Below, piece by piece: positions 12,201 through 14,978 of a stretch of DNA of 16,655 nt. Under the pieces are notes generated by a model, which saw nothing but the letters and a program-made list of their open reading frames with translations, did not search any database and was not told the origin of the DNA. Source of the stretch: Baffinella frigidus (taxonomy: Eukaryota > Cryptophyceae > Cryptomonadales > Baffinellaceae); contig MU646389.1 in the NCBI GenBank assembly GCA_026770585.1, forward strand, positions 48,104 to 64,758. The letters run 5' to 3'. Position numbers and translations under genes: made by a program. Numbering within the stretch: position 1 is the first letter of the stretch; each line of letters opens with the position of its first letter.

Positions 12201-14659
12201 CTCCCCCGACGCGGCTGACTGGAAAGGGCGCGGTTCGTACCACGACGACCCGCCAACCCGCAGCCTTGCCGCAGGACATTCTCCACCTCTGCCTTTGCAA
12301 CAGCCGTCGGAGAAACGCTTCATCACTGAGAAACGCTTCATTTTGAGGGCCTGTGGGTGGGGGGGGCCTGTGGGCGCGGGTGGGGGGAAGGGGGGGGGGG
12401 GCACCTGCTCGCACTTGTTGTCCAGGGACAGCGCGACGATCTTCTTGTCAGTTGTCACCTGCCGAGCCGCCCCATGCCGGAGTTGAGTAATTCGGAACAT
12501 CTTTACAATTCAGATGTAAAGATGTTCCGAATTGGCCGGGCCCGCCTCAGACTTTTGTGGTAGATAATTTAAACTGAAGATGTTTTTTTTCTCGCCAGTA
12601 CCTTGTTTTAAATTGTTAACCAGCAAGAAAAACGTTCTGAATTAGCTCGATGTTCCCACGAAGTTAGAGCAAGGCCGTTCCCGGCCCAGTGGCGAGTTAG
12701 AGAGAGAGACCGCTCCCGTACACCCCCGCCCTGCTACCTACGCTAGACCTGATGGAAGGCAATCGCAAAAGTCAACTCCTCTTGCCCGCACCGTCAACTT
12801 TTGGCGGAATCCTCAGATCTGAAGATTTTTGCCTTACGGCAACTTATGATTGCTCCCGGTCACGTCTAAAGTAGACCCCACCCACGCCGGAGAAACGTCT
12901 GCCGGAGGCTTTAGACGCCCCAGCGGAATTCACTTCAGTGGCTTGCCTCGCCTTGAACCACACGAGGCTATCCATGCGAACAGAATAAAAGGACATTTTA
13001 AAATTTGTGGGGAAATGATCACGTTTCCGTACGGATGTCCGTACGGAAACGTGATCAAATACTGACTTTTGGCGTGTTTCCTGGGCAATAATCCAATAAT
13101 TAACTTATGAATCTGTTCGCAGGGATAGCCTCGCCTTGAAAGGCCCTTACGACGGCTTGCCTCCACTTTTCAGCATGCCCACGACGCATCCGCCCCCACG
13201 AACAAAATCGGAAACCCCTCGCATAAATCCACTGCCAGGCCAGAGATTTCGTAAAAGTCAATTCATCCACAAAATTTGTCAACTTAGTAACGAGGTACCC
13301 AGATTGGGTACTTCGAAAATCGATTTTCGCCTGGAGTTGACTAATACAAAAACTCCGCCCTGGCAGTGAAATCCGCCGACGACCCCAACTCAAACACTCC
13401 TTGACTTCGGAGGGCGGGTGGAGTGGTGGCACGGCACAGAGGGCAACCTCATACGGGAACACAGTATTCTTCTTTTAAAAATCTGCGCGAAAATCACTAC
13501 ACAATTCTTTCATTTGTGTAGAGCAATTTTCGTTGCCAGCCAGTTTGAAATAAAAATACGTGTTCCCGGATTAAACCTGGGTGCGGATCTTCATGGCCGG
13601 GAGCTCCCAGACCACGAGCTTCTTGTCGGGCCCGCCCGTCACCGCGATCTTCTGCTCGCTGCTCCCCGCACGCATCGGATCAACTCCTATCAATTCTGAT
13701 CAACTCTTATCAATTCTGATCAACTCTTATCAATTCGGATCAACTCGGATGAATTCTGATCACCTCTGATCAACGAGGAGAGAGACCTTCCCAGTACCAA
13801 CACGGGCGCCATGTGTGCACCCCCCCTGAGGCTGTGTCTGTGAAAGGACGGCGGTGCTCTCTCCTAGAGAGATCCACAAGTGCGGTCCACGTAGTTGGGT
13901 CACTCTCAGTCTGAGGAGCACCTAGCGCATGCTGAGAGGTGACGGGTGCCGGGCGTTGAGATCATTCGGCCGCGTTAAAGAAAGGTCCTACACCAGATAG
14001 CGGTCTAGGCATGGTCTCTCGAGCGTCCCACTACAGATCCCGATTCGAGATTTTCCTGTACGCCGAGGTAAGTTACCACCCGGTACAAAAAGAAAATCCT
14101 GTCCAGTAACAGTTGTGGGACTCTCGGGTACAGGACGTGCCTGGACACAGCGACCGCCGACACGCGCTCCGTGTGCGGCTGCTCGCACTCGACCAGCGCC
14201 CCCGTCCCTGGCGGCACGCTCGCAGTCAGTTGAGGGCGAGGTGCTGGGGGGGCTGTGTCCAGGGGAGTCTCCTGGTTGCTGGTCACACAGAGAGTCTCGG
14301 GAATCAAGATCGCCGCGTGCAAATTGCCAGGCAGGCCGAGCTCGAGGTCCGAGACAACCTCCCTCTTTCGGCCCAGGAATGAACAGTCCCGGTGGATTTC
14401 CAGAACGCTCGTTCGAAAGAATTGTGTGCAAAGTGCGCTAGTTGGCGGCGGACAGGGGGCATCACGGGCACCGCTGCGGAGGGCCTACTGCCGACAAGAA
14501 AATGCCGGCCCTGCTCTGTCTGTTAGTTTAGCGCTCACCGCAGTTGGCGACTATGAGCTTGGAGCTCCCCGCGTACAGGAGCACGTGCGAGTCCCCCACA
14601 GGGATCGCGCGCACCAGCCGCCGCTGCGACAGCGCCGAAGCCCCGACGGCACTGTCCAT
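395..14659 (-). CDS. WDR4: WDR4/Trm82-like WD40 protein, tRNA m7G46 methyltransferase non-catalytic subunit (split gene, 3' end not found)
   Basis: Joined exons on the minus strand: 14659-14539, 14207-14141, 13661-13577, 12458-12405, 11952-11885, 10902-10815, 9848-9737, 9478-9363, then less surely 8580-8470 and 623-395. Together they give about 350 codons in one frame. Splice phases agree at every junction: 1, 2, 0, 0, 2, 0, 1, 0, 0. Codons mostly end in G or C. The order of blocks matches the WDR4/Trm82 family as I remember it: an N-terminal blade, an IADKAGEV block, a GHISSL block followed by [23 protein letters not shown], then [12 protein letters not shown]. In the family, the propeller binds the catalytic METTL1/Trm8 subunit and makes m7G46 in tRNA, mainly in the nucleus. 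Vertebrate WDR4 is roughly 410 residues, so the C-terminus is probably beyond the left edge. A paralogous WD40 protein is the alternative, but DRDEK-VRVS followed by CLGHTE is specific to WDR4. Confidence 0.85.
761..971 (+). mobile_element. TIR element with TACTACAC core (P6)
   Basis: TGGCCACGCCAGGTCAT at 762 and ATGACCTGGCGTGGCCA near 953-969 form the TIR. TTACTACAC at 796-804. A nested inverted pair CCAAAAGTGTTGGGA/CCATCCAAACACTTTTAG suggests a second insertion inside. Confidence 0.82.
1053..1235 (+). mobile_element. diverged family A relative (A6)
   Basis: Keeps GTGTAGTAA (1109-1117), GGTCACGTAACT, CCTGGTACAAAATT, the AACCCCACATGTAAATAG block and a TCTCGAGTA end, in the A3 orientation, but the arms have drifted. 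Boundaries approximate. Confidence 0.7.
1321..1400 (+). repeat. CCCTACA/CCCTGCA heptamer tract
   Basis: About ten tandem CCCTACA or CCCTGCA units, a telomere-like variant running in the opposite orientation to the TTTAGGG tracts. A shorter similar stretch (CCCTACACCCCGAACCCC) lies at 362-390 beside the exon-10 donor. Confidence 0.9.
1430..1540 (+). repeat. family M repeat, copy M1
   Basis: GGCTCATAGACT, then ATCATTCAACTCAAGGC, then GGGCCTATCTAGGACCCG, ending in an AAGAAGAAGACGAAG run. Shared with 4482-4594 (inverse), 10238-10305 and 10744-10808. Confidence 0.85.
1659..1797 (+). mobile_element. family I element, copy I1
   Basis: 139 bp. Ends CACCGCCAGGCC and GGCCTGGCAGTG. Central palindromes GAGGTACCCAGATTGGGTACCTC and CGAAAATCGATTTTCG. 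Flanks GAGTA/GAGCA. Confidence 0.88.
1833..2245 (+). mobile_element. composite TACTACAC element interrupted by family C and by an ACGCGTGAG inverted repeat
   Basis: 1833-1978 matches 2469-2615 (CAGCGYCCGTCCGG..GCGGCACCTCGCC through GCTACACGGCTGG to TAGTGAGG). C1 and a CTCACGCGTGAG block then interrupt it before AACGTGTAGTAA at 2232-2242. Confidence 0.75.
1979..2152 (+). mobile_element. family C near-perfect palindrome, copy C1
   Basis: Arms of about 80 bp, starting TAGAGCGCTGTGCAGAGAAG and ending with its complement. The centre is GAGAAATTTAGTACCATGAA. It has TA at both ends and is inserted inside a TACTACAC-type element (1921-2245). Confidence 0.92.
2160..2352 (+). repeat. inverted repeat with ACGCGTGA boxes
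   Basis: Left arm 2160-2230 (AAGCTTTCACGCGTGAG, CTTAAGG, CTCACGCGTGAGG, TACTTGAGCC). Right arm 2286-2350 carries the complement. The spacer holds an AT-rich block. Confidence 0.8.
2385..2474 (+). mobile_element. family C half element, copy C3
   Basis: Keeps the centre and most of the right arm (GTCAACTTTTGAG to CCATTTTCGGTGGC). The left arm is gone and is replaced by the family N end AGACGTGATGGGGGGCAATC (2357-2376). Confidence 0.85.
2561..2630 (+). mobile_element. short palindrome with TACTACAC core (P4)
   Basis: GCAACGAAAATTTCTACAC at the left and GTGTAGTAACTTTCGTTGC at the right, 70 bp. Probably the inner part of a larger element whose left flank matches 1833-1925. Confidence 0.85.
2750..2820 (+). 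mobile_element. short palindrome with TACTACAC core (P5)
   Basis: CAACCAAAAATACTACACAC and GTGTAGTAACTTTCGTTGG. The flanking GCGGTTCCCCTGATGAC resembles the flank of P4 (GTGATTCCCCTGTTGAG), so the two are related. Confidence 0.8.
2950..3021 (+). repeat. TTTAGGG telomere-like tract
   Basis: GGGTTCGGGTTGAGGG grades into four perfect TTTAGGG units, in the same orientation as the tracts in introns 4, 5 and 7. Confidence 0.9.
3073..3273 (+). repeat. GA-rich tract and long TG/TATG microsatellite
   Basis: 3073-3124 is (GA)n-rich. 3128-3272 is almost pure TG with a central block of TGTATG units (3160-3222). Open frames here on both strands are poly-Cys/Val and poly-His/Thr artefacts of the repeat. 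Confidence 0.97.
3436..3610 (+). mobile_element. family C near-perfect palindrome, copy C2
   Basis: Same arms as C1 with a few differences. Right end GCGCGCTA instead of GCGCTCTA. TA at both ends. Confidence 0.92.
3655..3835 (+). mobile_element. family F foldback element, copy F1
   Basis: Ends CCACACGAGGCTATCC and GGATAGCCTCGTGTGG, with a central palindrome GATCACGTTTCCGTACGGA...TCCGTACGGAAACGTGATC. CA/CA flanks. The termini resemble family A, so the two are probably related. Confidence 0.9.
3846..3954 (+). mobile_element. family N element, copy N1
   Basis: Imperfect TIR GAGACGTGATGGGG and CCCGTCAGGTCTA. Inner GGATTCCGCCAAAAGTTGAC and GAGTTGACTTTTACGATTG. Lies just after F1. Confidence 0.75.
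4131..4340 (-). mobile_element. family A foldback element, copy A2
   Basis: Left end mutated to CCTCTCGAGGCT, right end AGCCTCGAGTGG. Perfect central palindrome around TTACTGGGGGAATTCCCCCA. TTACTACAC at 4263-4271. TA/TA flanks. It is the same orientation as A1. Confidence 0.9.
4482..4594 (-). repeat. family M repeat, copy M2, with CAACGC tandem units beside it
   Basis: Inverse of M1. Preceded by CAACGC(C/T) units at 4448-4481. The whole block is framed by an exact 39-bp direct repeat (4377-4415 and 4602-4640) starting CGCCACGACCGGCGCCGACG. Confidence 0.85.
4656..4776 (+). mobile_element. family B palindromic element, copy B1
   Basis: TIR CAGGGGTACCTCGCTCATAA continuing to GAAAC, with its complement at the right end. 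The interior is itself palindromic around CCTAGGGCCCTA. TA on both sides. A paralogous stretch at 5876-5900 lacks the insert, showing the empty site. Confidence 0.93.
4765..5025 (+). repeat. diverged larger repeat Q1 (hosts B1 and P1)
   Basis: GCGTTTACTAACGTTC, GTGCGGACAACGCCTGC and TTAGTTATCGCCCGGGACCA recur at 5890-6135 (Q2) and partly at 6490-6560 (Q3, with AACAACGCCTGCGCGGATTG). Confidence 0.75.
4836..4965 (+). mobile_element. TIR element with TACTACAC core (P1), nested in a larger repeat
   Basis: GCAAACACTTATAATTTATA and its near complement at 4944-4965. GTGTAGTAA at 4916-4924. It interrupts a sequence that is contiguous at 6520-6545 (GCGCGGATTGCAGTTATCGC). Confidence 0.85.
5031..5187 (+). 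mobile_element. family G element, copy G1
   Basis: AACCCTCACGGTTTGGGCAA at the left and TTGCCCAAACCGTGGGGGCT at the right. Inner palindromic GTCGGATTCCGACG and GGTACGTAAT/GGTACATAAT arms. Confidence 0.88.
5238..5448 (+). mobile_element. family A foldback element, copy A3
   Basis: CCACTCGAGGCT...AGCCTCGAGTGG, GTGTAGTAA at 5307-5315, central GGGGGAATTCCCCC palindrome, TA/TA flanks. About 211 bp and nearly identical to A5. Confidence 0.92.
5502..5689 (+). mobile_element. family H Tc1/mariner-like miniature element, copy H1
   Basis: 188 bp. Right terminus (read inward) CAGTTGACCTACCCTAACAC, left AAGTCCACCTACCCTAACAC. Flanked by TA on both sides. CAGT termini with a TA target are typical of non-autonomous Tc1/mariner relatives. 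No transposase is present. Confidence 0.88.
5876..6140 (+). repeat. diverged larger repeat Q2
   Basis: GCGTTTACCAACGTTCAG, GTGCGGACGACGCCTGCGCG and GATTAGTCATCGCCCTGGCC match Q1. Lacks the B and P1 insertions but has its own 90-bp foldback (5976-6065). The open frame here overlaps repeat sequence, so I do not call a gene. Confidence 0.72.
5976..6065 (+). mobile_element. 90-bp foldback insert with 17-bp flanking direct repeat
   Basis: GATTTGGGCTCACCATC stands at 5959-5975 and again at 6066-6082. Between them CGCCCCCCCCGAAATTTTAC pairs imperfectly with GTAAAATTGGGGGGGAGGGG. Confidence 0.78.
6141..6597. other. no recognisable gene; partial repeat Q3 only
   Basis: Small open frames here have no family resemblance and no convincing splice context. 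The only structure seen is the Q3 match at 6490-6560. Confidence 0.6.
6598..6809 (+). mobile_element. family A foldback element, copy A4
   Basis: Same termini and core, with CTGTAGTAA at 6669-6677. Flanks CA/CA. Confidence 0.92.
6898..7085 (-). mobile_element. family H Tc1/mariner-like miniature element, copy H2
   Basis: 188 bp, the same length as H1 and highly similar, in inverse orientation. Ends CAGTGGACC...GGTGGACTG with TA on both sides. Together H1 and H2 form a long inverted repeat spanning 5502-7085. Confidence 0.9.
7101..7147 (+). repeat. TCCCTTGCGGGGGAATTGAC repeat, first copy
   Basis: Matches 7612-7658 almost exactly and 7735-7768 in inverse orientation (CTTCCAAGAATCT end included). 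Confidence 0.85.
7158..7393 (+). mobile_element. TIR element with TACTACAC core (P2)
   Basis: GGTTTTAATTTAAAACC at the left and GTTTTAAATTAAAACC at the right. TTACTACAC at 7191-7199 and GTGTAGTAA at 7352-7360 face each other. Confidence 0.85.
7612..7850 (+). repeat. inverted and direct repeat cluster around CTTCCAAGAATCTGG
   Basis: 7620-7657 and 7735-7768 are inverse copies. GGTGGTACCGGCGGGAGAC with AGGGCGGTGC occurs at about 7697-7728 and 7817-7848, and a shortened form at 7418-7450. Five CCAAGAATCTGG-type units are present in either orientation. Confidence 0.82.
7898..8008 (+). mobile_element. small foldback with GGCGCTATAGGGG stem
   Basis: Outer arms AGCTCTCAAAACCT and AGGGTTTGAGAGCT. 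Inner hairpin AAGGACGGCGCTAT...ATAGCGCCGTCCTT at 7946-7981, with a second direct GGCGCTATAGGGG at 7931. Confidence 0.82.
8049..8259 (+). mobile_element. family A foldback element, copy A5
   Basis: Same termini, core palindrome and GTGTAGTAA (8118-8126) as A3. Flanks AG and GG, so the target repeat is not exact here. Confidence 0.92.
8470..8580 (-). CDS. WDR4: probable WDR4 exon 9 (charged helical segment)
   Basis: 37 codons in phase 0 at both ends: [20 protein letters not shown] followed by [17 protein letters not shown]. The composition and GC-rich third positions are those of real coding DNA, with a strong helix-forming charged pattern. It could be the loop between the last blades or a C-terminal helix. 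Acceptor AGCAAG|G, donor ACG|GTGCGG. If not spliced there, the frame runs to TAG near 8420. A TIR element ends about ten bases upstream of the acceptor. Confidence 0.5.
8591..8748 (+). mobile_element. family G element, copy G2 (intron 8)
   Basis: Same sequence as G1 with few changes. CACC precedes and follows it, a possible 4-bp target repeat. Its left end lies about ten bases from the exon-9 acceptor. Confidence 0.88.
8799..8927 (+). mobile_element. TIR element with TACTACAC core (P3, intron 8)
   Basis: A perfect 24-bp TIR starts CCATACAAGTATTAATTAAT. AACGAAATTTACTACAC (8831-8847) and GTGTAGTAATTTTCGT (8880-8895) form the inner arms. Confidence 0.92.
9363..9478 (-). CDS. WDR4: WDR4 exon 8 (canonical WD40 blade)
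   Basis: The exon encodes [20 protein letters not shown] followed by [18 protein letters not shown]. The [10 protein letters not shown] signature is a canonical WD40 turn ending in the WD-type dipeptide position. Acceptor GGCAG|G completes a glycine from exon 7. The phase-0 donor CTG|GTGGCG at 9362 is my choice because it joins exon 9 in frame. A second donor, GG|GTGTGT about 17 bases on, is possible. The 3' end is therefore less sure than the start. Confidence 0.85.
9495..9730 (+). repeat. interstitial telomere-like TTTAGGG tract (intron 7)
   Basis: About seven perfect TTTAGGG units run through 9614-9660, flanked by degenerate TTTCGGG, GGTTAGG and TCTAGAATTTAGGG forms. The tract and its decayed edges make up nearly the whole 258-base intron 7. 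On the transcribed strand it reads CCCTAAA. Confidence 0.92.
9737..9848 (-). CDS. WDR4: WDR4 exon 7
   Basis: 37 codons plus one base, beginning [20 protein letters not shown] and continuing [17 protein letters not shown]. Vertebrate WDR4 reads IRVS...SIESFCLGHTEFVSRI at this point, so identity is very clear. The acceptor is CTGCAG|G. The donor is G|GTATAC at 9736, and the intron then runs straight into CCCTAA-type repeats. Confidence 0.92.
10023..10218 (+). repeat. 76-bp tandem duplication and GCGGGAACGGAGAG repeats
   Basis: Two tandem copies start at 10023 and 10099. Each contains TCCTGCA(G/C)GAAAG, then GCGGTGC, then ATCGGCTCACGCGGG. Short GGAACGGAGAGGCGGG units follow at 10165-10218. Part of intron 6. 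Confidence 0.8.
10238..10305 (+). repeat. family M repeat, copy M3
   Basis: ACTCAACTCAAGGCGCAAGG through CTATCTAGGACCTG to the AAGAAGAAG run, then the exon-6 donor copy at 10308. Confidence 0.85.
10308..10687 (-). pseudogene. four copies of the 3' end and donor of exon 6
   Basis: Minus-strand copies end at 10308, 10448, 10544 and 10661. Those at 10308 (DRDEK|GTGC) and 10544 ([14 protein letters not shown]) keep a GT donor. Those at 10448 and 10661 have lost it (ATGC and GAGC). They are embedded in a minisatellite. The copy at 10308 carries the same upstream repeat unit as the true donor at 10815, showing a duplication of about 500 bases' offset. Confidence 0.8.
10327..10720 (+). repeat. 10-bp minisatellite, AGTGGTATTG type
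   Basis: Blocks at 10327-10436, 10468-10530, 10572-10640 and 10688-10720 consist of variants of AGTGGTAT(T/C)(G/A). They are interrupted by AGAGGCGCGGC...CTTCTCGTCACGG segments that are the exon-6 donor copies. All lie inside intron 6. Confidence 0.9.
10744..10808 (+). repeat. family M repeat, copy M4, directly at the exon-6 donor
   Basis: Same unit as M3. On the sense strand the donor GTGTGTCTTCTTCTTCTTTG leads straight into it. Confidence 0.85.
10815..10902 (-). CDS. WDR4: WDR4 exon 6 (GHISSL...LLTADRDEK block)
   Basis: Acceptor GACAG|G, donor AAG|GTGTGT at 10814, one base plus 29 codons. It encodes [18 protein letters not shown] then [11 protein letters not shown], matching the family's LGHLS...[14 protein letters not shown] almost residue by residue. 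This is the only copy in the window holding both halves of the exon. Partial copies of its 5' half lie upstream (11041-11429) and of its 3' end downstream (10308-10687). Confidence 0.9.
11041..11429 (-). pseudogene. three partial copies of the 5' half of exon 6 with retained acceptors
   Basis: Minus-strand copies at 11092-11041, 11192-11174 and 11429-11376 each begin CAG|GCACC and keep the start of exon 6. The first reads [17 protein letters not shown], the second HLLGHI then diverges, the third [17 protein letters not shown]. All lack the [11 protein letters not shown] half. They sit in a tandem unit with a period near 340 bases: blocks at 11011-11175 and 11352-11505 share CTTTTTACTCAACTGCTATG and a GACGTCGG...GTGTCCAGAGAGGG stretch. 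Confidence 0.8.
11094..11128 (+). repeat. short TTTAGGG tract abutting a decoy acceptor
   Basis: TTTTAGGGTTAAGGGTTTAG and two more units directly follow the exon-6 copy at 11041-11092. On the sense strand CCCTAAAACAG|G therefore forms the acceptor of that copy. Confidence 0.85.
11668..11855 (+). repeat. degenerate TTTAGGG array (intron 5)
   Basis: Roughly 180 bases of TTTAGGG mixed with TTCAGGG, GGTTAGGG, TTTCGGG and TTTGGG variants. It is followed by a duplicated AGGGGCTCGTAACCT motif (11846 and 11871), the second copy overlapping the exon-5 donor. Confidence 0.88.
11885..11952 (-). CDS. WDR4: WDR4 exon 5
   Basis: 22 codons plus two bases, [20 protein letters not shown] followed by PA. The segment V(V/L)IADKAGEV is the WDR4-specific ADKxGDVY block. 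The acceptor is ACGCAAG|G, and telomere-like CCCTAAAC ends seven bases upstream of the AG. The donor is AG|GTTACG at 11884 (phase 2). The split codon makes an arginine with the first base of exon 6. Confidence 0.87.
11961..12140 (+). repeat. degenerate TTTAGGG/TTTCGGG array (intron 4)
   Basis: Begins seven bases from the exon-5 acceptor and runs about 180 bases. It includes four or five homogeneous TTTCGGG units at 12010-12045. Confidence 0.88.
12357..12402 (+). other. G-rich tract beside the exon-4 donor
   Basis: Runs of 5 to 12 G separated by short loops, starting within three bases of the donor. The transcript carries the C-rich complement. Confidence 0.85.
12405..12458 (-). CDS. WDR4: WDR4 exon 4
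   Basis: A very short exon of 18 codons, [18 protein letters not shown], with acceptor GGCAG|G and donor CAG|GTGCCC, both in phase 0. Joined to exon 5 it reads [18 protein letters not shown]. This aligns with the strand-turn-strand of the family that ends in VLVADK. The intron begins directly with a C-rich tract (G-rich on the plus strand). Confidence 0.82.
12489..12531 (+). repeat. perfect hairpin near the exon-4 acceptor
   Basis: ATTCGGAACATCTTTACA and TGTAAAGATGTTCCGAAT separated by a few bases, ending about 30 bases before the acceptor on the sense strand. It could fold in the transcript or be a minimal TIR remnant. Confidence 0.85.
12744..12868 (-). mobile_element. family N element, copy N2 (intron 3)
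   Basis: Inverse copy of N1 with the same inner blocks. It again neighbours an F element, so F plus N may have moved or duplicated as one segment (3655-3954 versus 12744-13138, inverted). Confidence 0.75.
12958..13138 (-). mobile_element. family F foldback element, copy F2 (intron 3)
   Basis: Near-identical to F1 in inverse orientation. The right terminal bases are replaced, and both sides now carry GCCTCGCCTTGAA (12945-12957 and 13128-13140). That suggests local conversion or recombination after insertion. Confidence 0.88.
13230..13368 (+). mobile_element. family I element, copy I2 (intron 3)
   Basis: 139 bp, same orientation as I1. Ends CACTGCCAGGCC and CCTGGCAGTG. A perfect 5-bp target repeat AAATC lies on both sides. 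Confidence 0.92.
13454..13568 (+). mobile_element. TIR element with CACTACAC core (P7, intron 3)
   Basis: CGGGAACACAGTATT and its approximate complement AATACGTGTTCCCG form the ends. CGAAAATCACTACACA and TGTGTAGAGCAATTTTCG form the core. The right end is eight bases from the exon-3 donor. Confidence 0.85.
13577..13661 (-). CDS. WDR4: WDR4 exon 3
   Basis: One base plus 28 codons. The exon encodes [20 protein letters not shown] followed by KIRTQ, a textbook second half of a WD40 repeat with [10 protein letters not shown] as the GxxDxxIxxW turn. It corresponds to the ALTDDSKRLILF region of vertebrate WDR4. The donor is CAG|GTTTAA at 13576. The end of a TIR element lies only eight bases into the intron. 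Confidence 0.85.
13684..13772 (+). repeat. 20-bp AT-rich satellite in intron 2
   Basis: Tandem ATCAATTCTG/ATCAACTCTT decamers alternate for about four 20-bp units and then decay. It ends about 20 bases from the exon-3 acceptor. Confidence 0.9.
14141..14207 (-). CDS. WDR4: WDR4 exon 2, probable GC donor
   Basis: The acceptor is CCGCCAG|GG. The exon encodes [20 protein letters not shown] plus a split serine. Its first codon is completed by the last G of exon 1 (phase 1). The donor that joins best is AG|GCACGT, a GC donor at 14140. Spliced to exon 3 it restores perfect WD40 spacing, [20 protein letters not shown] donors at 14136 or 14132 are possible but would add residues in the middle of the strand turn. 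Confidence 0.75.
14539..14659 (-). CDS. WDR4: WDR4 exon 1 (start codon exon)
   Basis: The ATG at 14659-14657 opens 40 codons beginning [10 protein letters not shown] and ending [10 protein letters not shown], plus one base. The in-frame stop TGA lies at 14695-14693, just upstream. The donor is G|GTGAGC at 14538. The segment [17 protein letters not shown] is the hydrophobic first strand pair expected before the first WDR4 blade. This start is preferred because it gives an N-terminus of the usual length. The reading frame could instead be entered from an upstream exon (see 14795-14883). Confidence 0.75.
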
Positions 14660-14794
14660 CCAGTTCCTGCGCAGCGCACCCGCATCGACCCCTCAGGTTC
14701 CATTCAGGTTGCACACGTGCAGTCACGCACATTCCGAGGTCCATCGAGCAAAGGTGGCCATGCCGAAGAGGAGAGGGGGAGTACTCGGACTTGC

Positions 14795-14883
14795 CAGGTT
14801 CAGCATCGCCACCGTCACCATCCTCCGTCTCGGGCCTGTCCTTCCCCCGCTTGCTCTTCTTCCCGTTGCCCTGCTTGACCATT
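14795..14883 (-). CDS. possible upstream exon encoding a basic N-terminus
   Basis: ATG at 14883 opens MVKQGNGKKSKRGKDRPETE then DGDGGDAEPG, a basic stretch (KKSKRGK) like a nuclear localisation signal followed by an acidic one. It could end at the donor-like G|GCAAGT (14794) and join an acceptor CTGAG|GG (14692), or end at GT donors at 14790 or 14784 and join CGCAG|G (14671). Each route enters the exon-1 frame. The frame stays open upstream to about 14978, so the true start is unresolved. It may equally be 5' leader. Confidence 0.35.
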
Positions 14884-14978
14884 TGTGATGGAGGACCGCG
14901 GCGTGTTTTGTTTTTCAGACAGACAAAATCGGTGCAAAGTCGGCCTCCTGGTCCTGTGTCGAAGCTGAAGGACCTCAA

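Noticed and set aside
14255-14878. Longest open frame of the window, plus strand, 207 codons
   Set aside because: It is antisense to WDR4 exon 1 and intron 1. Composition is Arg/Ser/Pro-rich as expected for a shadow frame in GC-rich DNA, and no family is recognisable.
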